From positions 60,725-124,724 of the forward strand of contig CBFHZN010000001.1 in NCBI GenBank assembly GCA_965660355.1: a DNA stretch of 64,000 nt, given 5' to 3'. This document shows, in pieces, positions 50,380 through 59,796 of this stretch. This DNA comes from CAJXVY01 sp965660355 (GTDB lineage Bacteria > Actinomycetota > Actinomycetes > Actinomycetales > Microbacteriaceae). The notes under the pieces were generated by a model. That model saw only the letters and a program-made list of their open reading frames with translations. It searched no databases and had not been told where the DNA came from. The position numbers and the translations under genes are program-made. Numbering within the stretch: the first letter of the stretch is position 1; every line of letters begins with the position of its first letter.

Positions 50380-52452
50380 GTGGAACCTCGCCGTGAATAT
50401 AAGCCTTTTAAGGTCGTGAGTGACTATCAACCAAGTGGGGACCAACCAAAAGCTATTGCCGAATTGGCTAAACGGCTCAAAGATGGTGAACCAGATGTTG
50501 TTTTATTAGGTGCAACCGGAACCGGAAAAAGCGCCACAACTGCATGGCTTATCGAGGAAATTCAAAGACCCACGCTGATCTTGGCCCACAATAAAACACT
50601 TGCAGCTCAGCTTGCCAATGAGTTCAAGCAAATGTTCCCCGAAAATGCGGTTGAGTATTTCGTTAGTTACTACGACTATTACCAACCTGAAGCCTATGTT
50701 CCCCAATCAGACACATTCATTGAAAAAGACGCAACCATAAACGAAGAGGTTGAGCGCCTAAGATATTCAGCCACAATGAGCCTTCTGAGCAGGCGAGATG
50801 TAATTGTTGTTTCAACGGTCAGCTGTATCTATGGTCTTGGTGCACCGAAAGAATATCTAGGACAGGCTGTTGCCTTACACGTTGGACAAAGAATCGATCG
50901 AGATCAGTTAATCAGAGAATTTGTGCAGATTCAGTACCAAAGAAACGATATTGATTTCTCCAGAGGAAATTTCAGGGTCAAGGGTGACACGGTGGAGATT
51001 ATTGCTGTTTACGACGAGCAGGCCACAAGAATTGAATTCTTCGGAGACGAAATCGAAAAGATCTATAACATTCACCCGCTAACAGGTGAAATCCTTAATG
51101 AATTGGACACGGTTGCCATTTTTCCTGCCAGTTACTACGTGGCTCCAGCAGAGAGAATGGGGAAAGCCATAGAAGCAATAGAGGAAGAGCTTGAGGGAAG
51201 ACACAGCGAACTAGAAACGCAAGGAAAGCTTCTAGAGGCACAGAGAATCAAGATGAGAACCAATTTCGATTTAGAGATGATTAGGGAACTCGGATTCTGC
51301 TCAGGGATTGAAAACTATTCAAGGCACATCGACGGGAGGGAAAAAGGAGATCCCCCCAGCTGTTTGCTTGATTACTTCCCAGATGACTTTATAACTGTTA
51401 TTGATGAATCTCACGTCACCGTTCCGCAGATTGGTGGGATGTATGAAGGGGACGCCTCCAGAAAGCGAACCCTGGTAGAACACGGTTTCAGATTGCCTTC
51501 AGCACTTGATAACAGGCCTTTACGCTTTGATGAGTTTTTAGAACGAACCGGACAAACTGTTTATCTATCAGCCACTCCCTCCAAATACGAACTTGAAAAG
51601 AGTGATGGATTCGTTGAGCAGATTATTAGACCAACAGGATTGGTTGATCCAAAACTTGTTGTGAAGCCTGCCAAGGGTCAAATCGATGACCTATTGGAAG
51701 AAGTTAGAAAACGGGCCGAGAAAAACGAGAGAGTTCTAGTCACCACATTGACTAAGAAACTGGCTGAAGAACTCACCGATTTTTTTACTGAAGCCGGTGT
51801 CAGAGTTCGCTATCTTCACAGTGATGTCGACACCCTGCGAAGGGTTGAGCTCTTGAGGGAGCTACGTCAAGGTATCTACGACGTACTCATTGGTATCAAC
51901 TTACTGAGAGAGGGTCTGGACCTCCCAGAGGTTTCACTGGTGTCCATTCTGGATGCTGATAAAGAGGGCTTTCTGAGGTCAACATCCTCTTTGATTCAAA
52001 CCATTGGTCGTGCAGCCCGAAACGTAAATGGAGAGGTTCACCTATATGCCGATAAGGTCACTGATTCCATGAAGAGAGCAATGGACGAGACTGAGCGGCG
52101 TCGAACAAAGCAAGTTGAATACAACAAAATCAACGGCATTGATCCAACACCGCTAAGAAAGCACATTTCAGACATCACCGATCAGTTGGCCAGGGAGCAG
52201 GCTGACACCGAGAGTTTGTTGGAGAGCCTGAAATATGAACCCAAGCGGAAAAGCTCGACTGAACCAATGCGGGGCAGGACCTCTATTGCCGGTGCTGGCA
52301 AAAAGCAGCTTTTGGAAACTATTGCAGAACTTGATGCGCAAATGCGCTCGGCTGCGGATGAACTACAATTCGAACTAGCAGCCAGAATTCGTGATGAAAT
52401 CAGCGAACTAAAGCGCGAGGTAAGGCAGATGGAATCTGCTGGACACGCATAA
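50380..52452 (+). CDS. uvrB: Excinuclease ABC subunit B
   Basis: A 690-residue DNA-damage verification helicase of nucleotide excision repair. Walker A GATGTGKS is at residues 44-51. The beta-hairpin region YVSYYDYYQPEAYVPQSDTFIEKD, helicase motif VIDESHVT, LPEVSLVSILDADKEGFLRS and QTIGRAARN are present. The C-terminal UVR motif (ELDAQMRSAADELQFELAARIRDEI) binds UvrA and UvrC. GTG start two nucleotides after coaE. uvrA follows after 7 nt. Confidence 0.97.
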   Translation: MEPRREYKPFKVVSDYQPSGDQPKAIAELAKRLKDGEPDVVLLGATGTGKSATTAWLIEEIQRPTLILAHNKTLAAQLANEFKQMFPENAVEYFVSYYDYYQPEAYVPQSDTFIEKDATINEEVERLRYSATMSLLSRRDVIVVSTVSCIYGLGAPKEYLGQAVALHVGQRIDRDQLIREFVQIQYQRNDIDFSRGNFRVKGDTVEIIAVYDEQATRIEFFGDEIEKIYNIHPLTGEILNELDTVAIFPASYYVAPAERMGKAIEAIEEELEGRHSELETQGKLLEAQRIKMRTNFDLEMIRELGFCSGIENYSRHIDGREKGDPPSCLLDYFPDDFITVIDESHVTVPQIGGMYEGDASRKRTLVEHGFRLPSALDNRPLRFDEFLERTGQTVYLSATPSKYELEKSDGFVEQIIRPTGLVDPKLVVKPAKGQIDDLLEEVRKRAEKNERVLVTTLTKKLAEELTDFFTEAGVRVRYLHSDVDTLRRVELLRELRQGIYDVLIGINLLREGLDLPEVSLVSILDADKEGFLRSTSSLIQTIGRAARNVNGEVHLYADKVTDSMKRAMDETERRRTKQVEYNKINGIDPTPLRKHISDITDQLAREQADTESLLESLKYEPKRKSSTEPMRGRTSIAGAGKKQLLETIAELDAQMRSAADELQFELAARIRDEISELKREVRQMESAGHA

Positions 52453-52459
52453 GGAATAC

Positions 52460-55303
52460 ATGCACATAGAAAAACCCACAGGCAACGTCCTGCACGTCAA
52501 GGGTGCACGCGTGCATAACCTTAAGAATATTGATCTTGAAATTCCCAAGGACAAATTGGTAGTTTTCACGGGCCTCAGCGGTTCTGGGAAATCCTCTTTA
52601 GCGTTTGACACTATTTTTGCCGAGGGGCAAAGGAGATATGTTGAATCACTCAGTGCTTACGCTAGACAATTTCTAGGTCAAGTGGATAGACCAGATGTTG
52701 ATTTCATCGAAGGGCTTTCCCCAGCGGTTTCAATTGATCAGAAATCCACCAACCGCAACCCCCGCTCCACCGTCGGAACAATTACAGAAATACATGATTA
52801 CCTGAGATTGTTGTGGTCGAGAATTGGCACTCCACACTGTCATCAGTGCGGTGAGATTATTTCTCGTCAATCACCACAGCAGATAGTTGATCAACTCCTA
52901 ACTGAAAATGAGGGCACCAGATTTTTGGTGCTTGCGCCAATAATTCAGCAAAAAAAGGGTGAGTTTGCCGAATTATTTTCTTCCCTGCAAGCCCAGGGCT
53001 ACGCAAGGGCCATAGTAGATGGTGAGCAAGTTGTACTCGCGGAGGCCAAACCTCTTAAGAAGTCTTTCAAACACGACATAAGTGTTGTGGTGGACCGAAT
53101 GGTTATTCGCCAAGACATTTCTAATCGGCTCACCGATTCTGTTGAAACGGCCTTGAACCTTGCTGATGGACGAGTGGTAATTGATTTCCTTGATGAAGGC
53201 ACATCCAGAACATTCAGTGAAAACCTCAGTTGCCCAAATCAGCACCAGCTTGCACTTACCGACATCGAACCCAGGACGTTCAGTTTTAATGCTCCATTTG
53301 GTGCTTGTCCAGAGTGTTCAGGGCTTGGTGTAAAAATGGCTGTTGATCCAGAACTTGTAATTGGTGACCCTGGCAAAAGCCTCACGGAAGGTGCCATAAT
53401 CCCATGGTCAACCCAGGGCAAAGGTCTCTACAACTACTTTGTGAGACTGCTGAAGGGTTTAGCGGATGACCTCGACTTTGATTTAGACACTCCCTGGGAA
53501 AAAATCCCAGAAGAGGTCCAGCAGGCCATTTTGTATGGCAATGATTTCAAGGTGCAGGTGAAATGGCGCTCCAGATACGGTCGCGAAATGCGGTACACCA
53601 GTGGCTTTGAAGGTGTTTTGCCTTATGTGGAGCGCAAGTACAACGAAACCGACAGCGATTACATGCGCGGAAAATATGCTGGTTACCTGAGAGAAATACC
53701 ATGTCCAGAGTGTGATGGGGCAAGGCTAAGACCAGAGGTTTTGGCTGTAAAGGTTTCTGAGCAATCGATACACGATGTCGTAAAACTGAGCTTGATCGAG
53801 TGTTTTGACTTTTTTGATTCACTTGAACTTAGCGAGAAGGACACAAAAATTGCAGGTCAGGTTCTAAGGGAAATCAGGGCCCGCTTGGAGTTTTTATTAT
53901 CGGTTGGACTGGGATACCTAAACTTGGAAAGAAGTGCGGGTTCTCTTTCCGGAGGTGAGGCGCAACGGATTCGTCTTGCCACTCAGATTGGTGCCGGACT
54001 AACTGGTGTTTTATATGTTTTGGATGAACCAAGCATTGGTCTTCATCAAAGAGACAACAGAAGGCTTATTCAGACCCTTGAGCGTCTTAGAGATCTTGGT
54101 AACACGCTGATTGTTGTTGAGCACGATGAGGACACAATTCTTGCTGCAGATTGGTTGGTGGATATTGGCCCCACAGCAGGAATAGAGGGTGGCCGGGTAG
54201 TTCACAGCGGAAATCACAAAAGCATCCTGAAAAATGAGGATTCACTGACAGGTCAATATCTCTCCAGGCGGCTGCAGATAGAAACACCTAAAAAGCGCCG
54301 GAAACCCAAGCCTGAGAAGCTAAAAATTATTGGAGCCAAGGCAAATAATCTAAAAAACGTAGACGTGAATATCCCCTTAGGTGTTTTGACGGCCGTTACC
54401 GGTGTAAGCGGAAGTGGAAAATCTTCACTAATTAATGATGTGCTTTATCAAACTCTTGCCAACTCTTTGAACAAAGCCAAGCTTGTTCCCGGTAAGCATG
54501 TGCGGGTTGAAGGCGTTGAAAATTTGGACAAAGTGGTTCACGTAGATCAAAACCCCATCGGCAGAACACCTAGGAGTAATCCTGCAACCTATACGGGTGT
54601 GTTTGACCGTATCCGCAAACTCTTCGCTGACACCCAGGAGGCAAAGATTAGGGGGTATCAGCAGGGTAGATTCAGTTTCAATGTAAAAGGTGGGCGCTGT
54701 GAAACTTGCAGTGGAGATGGAACTATTCGCATTGAGATGAACTTTTTGCCAGATGTTTATGTAGTTTGCGAAGACTGCAAGGGAGCGAGATACAACCGAG
54801 AGACTCTACAAGTTCACTACAAAGGCAAGACAATTTCGGATGTCTTGGAGATGCCGATTTCAGATGCTGCTGAATTTTTCAAACCCATTAGTTCAATAGC
54901 TAGATATCTCGACACCTTGGTTGAGGTTGGTTTGGGTTATGTTCGTTTGGGTCAAAGTGCGACCACTCTGTCTGGCGGAGAGGCGCAAAGGGTGAAGCTT
55001 GCCACTGAATTGCAAAAGAGAAGCAATGGCAGAAGCATTTACGTCCTTGATGAGCCCACCACAGGACTGCATTTTGAAGACGTAAGCAAGCTGTTGGCTG
55101 TACTAAACAGCCTGGTCGATAAAGGAAACTCGGTTGTTGTCATCGAGCACAATCTAGATGTTATTCGCAGTGCCGATTGGGTGATTGACATGGGTCCCGA
55201 AGGTGGAGATGGTGGAGGAAAAGTCGTTGCTCAGGGAACACCTGAGAAGGTAAGCAAAACCGCAGGTTCACACACCGGAGAGTTTTTAGCCGAGATCCTC
55301 TAA
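52460..55303 (+). CDS. uvrA: Excinuclease ABC subunit A
   Basis: A 947-residue dimeric ABC-type ATPase that detects DNA damage. Two ATPase halves have Walker A GLSGSGKSS and GVSGSGKSS and signature motifs LSGGEAQRIRLATQIG and LSGGEAQRVKLATELQ. Zinc modules are visible as CPECSG..CPECDG and CETCSG..CEDCKG, plus CHQCGE in the first insertion. Length is normal. It overlaps uvrC by 1 nt (TAATG), so all three excinuclease subunits are encoded consecutively. In M. tuberculosis uvrC is far from uvrA. Confidence 0.97.
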   Translation: MHIEKPTGNVLHVKGARVHNLKNIDLEIPKDKLVVFTGLSGSGKSSLAFDTIFAEGQRRYVESLSAYARQFLGQVDRPDVDFIEGLSPAVSIDQKSTNRNPRSTVGTITEIHDYLRLLWSRIGTPHCHQCGEIISRQSPQQIVDQLLTENEGTRFLVLAPIIQQKKGEFAELFSSLQAQGYARAIVDGEQVVLAEAKPLKKSFKHDISVVVDRMVIRQDISNRLTDSVETALNLADGRVVIDFLDEGTSRTFSENLSCPNQHQLALTDIEPRTFSFNAPFGACPECSGLGVKMAVDPELVIGDPGKSLTEGAIIPWSTQGKGLYNYFVRLLKGLADDLDFDLDTPWEKIPEEVQQAILYGNDFKVQVKWRSRYGREMRYTSGFEGVLPYVERKYNETDSDYMRGKYAGYLREIPCPECDGARLRPEVLAVKVSEQSIHDVVKLSLIECFDFFDSLELSEKDTKIAGQVLREIRARLEFLLSVGLGYLNLERSAGSLSGGEAQRIRLATQIGAGLTGVLYVLDEPSIGLHQRDNRRLIQTLERLRDLGNTLIVVEHDEDTILAADWLVDIGPTAGIEGGRVVHSGNHKSILKNEDSLTGQYLSRRLQIETPKKRRKPKPEKLKIIGAKANNLKNVDVNIPLGVLTAVTGVSGSGKSSLINDVLYQTLANSLNKAKLVPGKHVRVEGVENLDKVVHVDQNPIGRTPRSNPATYTGVFDRIRKLFADTQEAKIRGYQQGRFSFNVKGGRCETCSGDGTIRIEMNFLPDVYVVCEDCKGARYNRETLQVHYKGKTISDVLEMPISDAAEFFKPISSIARYLDTLVEVGLGYVRLGQSATTLSGGEAQRVKLATELQKRSNGRSIYVLDEPTTGLHFEDVSKLLAVLNSLVDKGNSVVVIEHNLDVIRSADWVIDMGPEGGDGGGKVVAQGTPEKVSKTAGSHTGEFLAEIL

Positions 55304-57186
55304 TGAATAAGCCAAGTTTTCGTCCAGAAACGGGGTCCATTCCCACCAATCCCGGTGTTTACAGGTTCATGGATGGTAACGGCAGGGTTATCTATGTGGG
55401 CAAAGCAAAAAACCTGAGGTCAAGACTTAGTAGTTATTTTGGTAATCACTCAAAACTTCACGAACGAACTCAACGAATGGTGGAAACTGCCAAAGACGTG
55501 ACCTGGACAATCGTTGACAGCGAATACGAGGCCCTGCAGCTGGAGTTCATGTGGATTAAACAATACGAGCCGTTATTTAACGTTCGCTTTCGAGATGATA
55601 AGAGCTATCCATATCTAGCGATCAGCATGAAGGACGAAGTACCCAGGGCTTTTGTAACTAGAAATCGTGAACTAAAGGGTGTTAAGTATTTCGGTCCCTA
55701 TACCCAAGCATGGGCAATCAGAGAAACACTTGATAACTTGCTGAAGGTTTTTCCAGTCAGAAGCTGCTCCCGCAGCGTTTATGACAATGCCAAGAAAAAT
55801 CAGAGACCCTGCATTCTGGCAGAGATAGGTAAGTGCAGCGCCCCTTGCGTCGGAAGGATAGAAAAACCAGCACATAAATCAATTGCCAAAGCACTTGGGG
55901 ATTTCATGAATCGTGGAGACAACAGCTACCTGAGATCTATGCAGGAGAAAATGAAGCAGGCGAGTGAGGGGCAACAATATGAGTATGCGGCACAGCTAAG
56001 AGATGACATCAATGCGCTCGAGAGGGTTCTGGAAAAATCAACAATTGTCATGCAGGATCAGACAGACGCAGACCTGTTTGGTCTGGCAAGGGATGAACTA
56101 AATGCGGCGGTAAGTTTTTTCATCGTCCGAGGCGGAAGAATTCGAGGTAATAAAGGCTTTGTTATGGACTTGGCCGAAGACATGCAGGATGCAGAAATAG
56201 TGGAGCAGCTGATCAAAGATGTTTATGAGGAGAAACCAAAGATTGAGCCAAATTCTGTTCCCAAAGAGATTTTGGTTCCAACGCTTCCTACAAACCTCGA
56301 ATCACTTGAGAAGTGGCTCTCTGAAAAGCGGGGCTCAAAAGTTAGCCTCAGAATTCCTAAGCGCGGAGATAAGCGAACACTTTCTCAAACGGCAGAGGCA
56401 AACGCAAAACACACTTTAGGTAATTACAAATCAAAGCGAAGTGTTGATTTCACAACAAGAGCCGATGCATTGGCAGGAATCCAGAAATCACTTGGCCTAG
56501 AAGTTGCCCCTCTTCGAATTGAATGTTTTGACATCTCACACCTCGGCGGCACGGGCGCAGTTGGTTCCATGGTCGTTTTCGAAGACGGTCTAAGCAAAAA
56601 AGCTCAGTACAGACGTTTTAATGTTGAAAACTTTGTTGATGACACTGATGCCATTTATCAAGTGTTGATGCGCAGATTGAAATACCTCCAAGAAACAGCT
56701 CCCGAATCGAAATTCAGTTATAGACCAGGTCTTTTACTAATTGATGGGGGCCTGCCTCAAGTGAATGCGGCAGCAAGGGCGCTCAGAGACAGTGGAATTG
56801 AAGATATCGCCGCCTGTGGCATTGCAAAAAGATTGGAGGAGGTTTGGATAGCAGGTGCTGATTATCCAGTTATTCTCCCAAGGACAAGTGATGAGCTATT
56901 TCTTCTCCAGCGAATCAGGGATGAGGCACATAGATTTGCTATTGAGGCCCAACGAAAAAAACGAAGCAGGAGCATTCAAAGTCAACTTTTAGAAATCAAT
57001 GGATTAGGGGAGAAAAGAGCCAAGCAACTGCTCAGGAGATTTGGTTCAGCCTCCAGGCTCAGAACGGCAACCGCTGAAGAAATAAGCGACTTACCAGGCA
57101 TTGGGCCGGAATTGGCTAGGCACATACAAACCCATCTGAATAATCAACCTGCAAATTCAGAGGAAACAGCGAGCGATAATCAGTAA
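55303..57186 (+). CDS. uvrC: Excinuclease ABC subunit C
   Basis: A 627-residue dual nuclease making the 3' and 5' incisions of nucleotide excision repair. The N-terminal GIY-YIG domain is NPGVYRFMDGNGRVIYVGKAKNLRSRLSSYF. The CxxxC cluster RSCSRSVYDNAKKNQRPCILAEIGKCSAPC and a UVR motif (EKMKQASEGQQYEYAAQLRDDINALE) follow. The RNase H-like 5' nuclease has ECFDISHLGGTGAVGSMVVFEDG and LLIDGG. Tandem helix-hairpin-helix repeats end the protein (INGLGEKRAKQLLRRFGS, ISDLPGIGPELARHIQ). Confidence 0.97.
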   Translation: MNKPSFRPETGSIPTNPGVYRFMDGNGRVIYVGKAKNLRSRLSSYFGNHSKLHERTQRMVETAKDVTWTIVDSEYEALQLEFMWIKQYEPLFNVRFRDDKSYPYLAISMKDEVPRAFVTRNRELKGVKYFGPYTQAWAIRETLDNLLKVFPVRSCSRSVYDNAKKNQRPCILAEIGKCSAPCVGRIEKPAHKSIAKALGDFMNRGDNSYLRSMQEKMKQASEGQQYEYAAQLRDDINALERVLEKSTIVMQDQTDADLFGLARDELNAAVSFFIVRGGRIRGNKGFVMDLAEDMQDAEIVEQLIKDVYEEKPKIEPNSVPKEILVPTLPTNLESLEKWLSEKRGSKVSLRIPKRGDKRTLSQTAEANAKHTLGNYKSKRSVDFTTRADALAGIQKSLGLEVAPLRIECFDISHLGGTGAVGSMVVFEDGLSKKAQYRRFNVENFVDDTDAIYQVLMRRLKYLQETAPESKFSYRPGLLLIDGGLPQVNAAARALRDSGIEDIAACGIAKRLEEVWIAGADYPVILPRTSDELFLLQRIRDEAHRFAIEAQRKKRSRSIQSQLLEINGLGEKRAKQLLRRFGSASRLRTATAEEISDLPGIGPELARHIQTHLNNQPANSEETASDNQ

Positions 57187-57208
57187 TCTTGAGTCTAGAA
57201 GGGGATAA

Positions 57209-58078
57209 ATGACTGAGGCAGAGAAGGCAGAACTACTGATTGTCACTGGAATGAGTGGTGCAGGCCGTTCAACAGTTGCCAACACACTTGAGGATCAGGG
57301 GTGGTACGTGGTTGACAACCTGCCACCTCAAATGCTCCCTCCTATATCTGAGCTTCTACATTACAGAACCAGCCCCTTAGGCAAGCTAGCGGTGGTGATT
57401 GATGTAAGGGGAGGAGATTTTTTTGATGAGCTTTCTGAAAATATATCCAAGCTCAGAGAAGCTGAAATAAATCTTAGAATGATTTTCCTAGAGGCTAGTG
57501 ATCAGTCACTTGTAAAACGTTTTGAACAGGTTAGAAGGCCACACCCCTTGCAGGGAGATGGCGGATTACTAGATGGCATCGCAAAGGAGCGAGAGAAACT
57601 AATAGAAATTCGGGAGAGTGCTGATGTAGTGATTGACAGTAGCGACCTAAACGTCCACCAGCTGGGTACTCGTGTTTTGGAAGAATTCGGGGAAGACGCC
57701 AACCAGCTGCAACTAATAATTCAATCCTTCGGCTTTAAATATGGAACCCCTGCGGATGCGGACATGATTTTCGATGCTAGGTTTTTGCCAAACCCGCACT
57801 GGAATGAAAAACTTCGTAAACTAACCGGAAACGACCCAAGAGTCCAACAAGCGGTTATGGCATCGGAGCTGGCAACCGGGTTTTTAGAGAGTATGAAAGA
57901 CATGCTTGAAAAAGTGTTCAGTGGCTATCGAATTGAGAACAAACGTTTCATCAGCATTGCAATCGGGTGCACCGGAGGAAAACATCGCTCTGTAACCTTG
58001 GCTAATCAACTGGCCGATATGCTTGCGGGCGAGGAGCTCCGCGTGAGAGTGAACCACAGAGATTTGGGGAGAGAGTAA
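57209..58078 (+). CDS. rapZ: RNase adapter RapZ / nucleotide-binding protein
   Basis: A 289-residue P-loop protein. The Walker A is VTGMSGAGRSTVANTLEDQG, then YVVDNLPPQMLP, and the C-terminal domain is SIAIGCTGGKHRSVTLANQLADML. In Escherichia coli RapZ guides RNase E to a small RNA controlling GlmS; in Actinobacteria the role is not settled. The ATG has a weak GGGG upstream. whiA starts directly after the stop. The yvcK (cofD-like) gene that often separates rapZ and whiA (Rv1422 in M. tuberculosis) is absent here. Confidence 0.94.
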   Translation: MTEAEKAELLIVTGMSGAGRSTVANTLEDQGWYVVDNLPPQMLPPISELLHYRTSPLGKLAVVIDVRGGDFFDELSENISKLREAEINLRMIFLEASDQSLVKRFEQVRRPHPLQGDGGLLDGIAKEREKLIEIRESADVVIDSSDLNVHQLGTRVLEEFGEDANQLQLIIQSFGFKYGTPADADMIFDARFLPNPHWNEKLRKLTGNDPRVQQAVMASELATGFLESMKDMLEKVFSGYRIENKRFISIAIGCTGGKHRSVTLANQLADMLAGEELRVRVNHRDLGRE

Positions 58079-59056
58079 TTGTCATTCACATCTGAAGCCC
58101 GGCTTCAAATGGCTCAGGTAAAACTTGCAAGATCTGAGTCTAAAGTTGCTGAGCTTGCGACCCTTCTTAGATTTTGTGGTGGGCTGCATCTAATCAGTGG
58201 TCGCATCGCAATCGAAGTTGAACTCTCGGAATCAGAGTTGGCAAGAAGAATCTCCAAGGTTTTGGGGGAGGTGTTCTCCACAAGATCCGAAATCTCTGTC
58301 ATAAACGCCACCAGCAAAAGAGACAAAGGCTATCTTTTGAGAGTCACAGGCCACGGGGAGTTGCTAGCTAGGCAAACTGGCCTCATAGACGTCAAGGGAA
58401 AGCCTGTCAGAGGATTACCCGCAAATTTGGTGAGTTCCACCACAGAAGAGGCTATTAGCGCTTGGAGAGGGGCTTTCATGGCATCTGGCGTTTTGTCAGA
58501 TCCGTCCAAGATGGTCTCTCTTGAAGTAGTTGCGCCAACAAATGAGGCTGCCATGGCGCTTGTGGGGCTTGCGAGGAGGCTGGAGGTTCCGGCCAAGACC
58601 CGTGAAGTTCGAGCCACTCACAGAGTGATGGTTCGCGAACCAGATGCAATCGCTACGATGATGAAATTGCTGGGAGCCGAGCAAGCTTGGCTGCAATGGG
58701 ATGAGATTCGCCAAAGACGTGGAAACCAGATGCCAAACCAACGACTGGCAAATTTTGATGACGCCAACCTCAGAAGAAGCGCCCAAGCCGCTGTTGCAGC
58801 TGGGGCACGAGTGCAAAGAGCTCTCGAGATTCTTGCGGATGAAGTTCCAGAACACTTGAAATACGCAGGGGAGCTTCGACTGGAGCACCAAAACGCGTCC
58901 CTGGATGAACTGGGCCGATTAGCTAATCCACCAATGACAAAAGACGCCATTGCGGGACGAATAAGACGTTTATTGGCAATGGCGGATAAAAAAGCCGAAG
59001 AGCTAGGCATTCCAGACACCGAAGAGGCTTTGCAGGGGATGCAGAATCAGGATTAG
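58079..59056 (+). CDS. whiA: Sporulation/cell-division regulator WhiA
   Basis: A 325-residue DNA-binding protein with a LAGLIDADG homing-endonuclease-like N-terminal domain (AELATLLRFCGGLHLISGRIAIEVEL to GAFMASGVLSDPSKMVSLEVV) and a C-terminal helix-turn-helix (LRLEHQNASLDELGRLANPPMTKDAIAGRIRRLLAMA). The catalytic acidic residues of homing enzymes are absent, as usual. WhiA activates division and sporulation genes with WhiB in Streptomyces; in a non-sporulating cell a division role is likely. TTG start with GGAGAGAG just upstream, directly after rapZ. Confidence 0.96.
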   Translation: MSFTSEARLQMAQVKLARSESKVAELATLLRFCGGLHLISGRIAIEVELSESELARRISKVLGEVFSTRSEISVINATSKRDKGYLLRVTGHGELLARQTGLIDVKGKPVRGLPANLVSSTTEEAISAWRGAFMASGVLSDPSKMVSLEVVAPTNEAAMALVGLARRLEVPAKTREVRATHRVMVREPDAIATMMKLLGAEQAWLQWDEIRQRRGNQMPNQRLANFDDANLRRSAQAAVAAGARVQRALEILADEVPEHLKYAGELRLEHQNASLDELGRLANPPMTKDAIAGRIRRLLAMADKKAEELGIPDTEEALQGMQNQD

Positions 59057-59081
59057 TTGGGGAATATCCCCCAGCTATAAA
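59053..59081 (+). promoter_or_regulatory. Candidate sodA promoter with palindromic operator in the spacer
   Basis: TTAGTT and TATAAA are spaced 17 nt; the -10 is good, the -35 poor. The spacer contains GGGGAATATCCCC, two 5-bp arms around ATA, well placed for a repressor. An alternative pairing is TTGGGG with AACAAT, also 17 nt apart. The palindrome does not match a box I know. Confidence 0.4.
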
Positions 59082-59109
59082 CAATGTAGTTATTGAAAGG
59101 AGTCATTAG

Positions 59110-59730
59110 ATGACATACACACTTCCAGAATTAGATTACGACTACGGAGCATTGGACCCATCAATTAGTGGTCAGATTATGGAGCTTCACCACTCCAAAC
59201 ACCACGCTGCTTACGTTGCAGGGGCAAATCAGGCCTTGGAGCAAATGGCTGAGGCCAGAGACACCGGAAACTTCGGGAATCTGCCCAAGCTTGAAAAGGA
59301 CCTTGCTTTTCATCTCGGCGGACACACCAATCACAGCATTTTTTGGAAAAATTTAGGCCCTGATGCCAAGGATCGACCAACTGGTGAGTTAGAAGCTGCA
59401 ATCAATGAGTTTTTTGGCGACTACGACAAATTCGTAGCCCACTTCAATGCAGCGGCTCTTGGTATTCAAGGCTCGGGTTGGGCATTGCTTGCATGGGATG
59501 CAGTTGGATCACGTCTAGTAATAAATCAGCTTTACGACCAGCAGGGGAATGTTCCAGTGCTGACCACTCCGCTATTAATGCTTGACATGTGGGAGCATGC
59601 TTTCTACCTGGATTACAAAAATGTCAAGGGGGATTACGTAAAAGCCTTCTGGAACGTAGTCAACTGGGAAGATGTCGAGAGGCGTTTCTCAGCTGCAAAG
59701 GCAAACGCTGCAAGCCTCCTGCTAGGCTGA
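59110..59730 (+). CDS. sodA: Superoxide dismutase, Mn/Fe family
   Basis: A 206-residue cytoplasmic dismutase. Metal ligands are His in MELHHSKHHAAYV, His in LGGHTNHSIFWKNL, and Asp and His in DMWEHAFYLDYKN. The Gly-Gly before the second ligand motif and the Gln in GIQGSGWALLAWD favour manganese or cambialistic use over iron. No signal peptide is seen. ATG with AAAGGAG upstream. It lies between a candidate promoter/operator and a strong hairpin, so it is probably a single-gene unit between whiA and the glycolytic genes. Confidence 0.96.
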   Translation: MTYTLPELDYDYGALDPSISGQIMELHHSKHHAAYVAGANQALEQMAEARDTGNFGNLPKLEKDLAFHLGGHTNHSIFWKNLGPDAKDRPTGELEAAINEFFGDYDKFVAHFNAAALGIQGSGWALLAWDAVGSRLVINQLYDQQGNVPVLTTPLLMLDMWEHAFYLDYKNVKGDYVKAFWNVVNWEDVERRFSAAKANAASLLLG

Positions 59731-59741
59731 AACGGTTCTAA

Positions 59742-59774
59742 TCGATGGCGCGTGTGAGAATCATGCGCCATCGA
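59742..59774 (+). terminator. Strong hairpin after sodA, candidate terminator
   Basis: TCGATGGCGC and GCGCCATCGA form a perfect 10-bp stem with a 13-nt loop, starting 12 nt after the sodA stop. AAAAA follows instead of T, so on the plus strand it would be a tail-less terminator, a type proposed for Actinobacteria. It could also stabilise the sodA 3' end or the gap leader, since it ends 22 nt before the gap ATG. Confidence 0.5.
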
Positions 59775-59796
59775 AAAACTACTTTCTGGAGATGTA

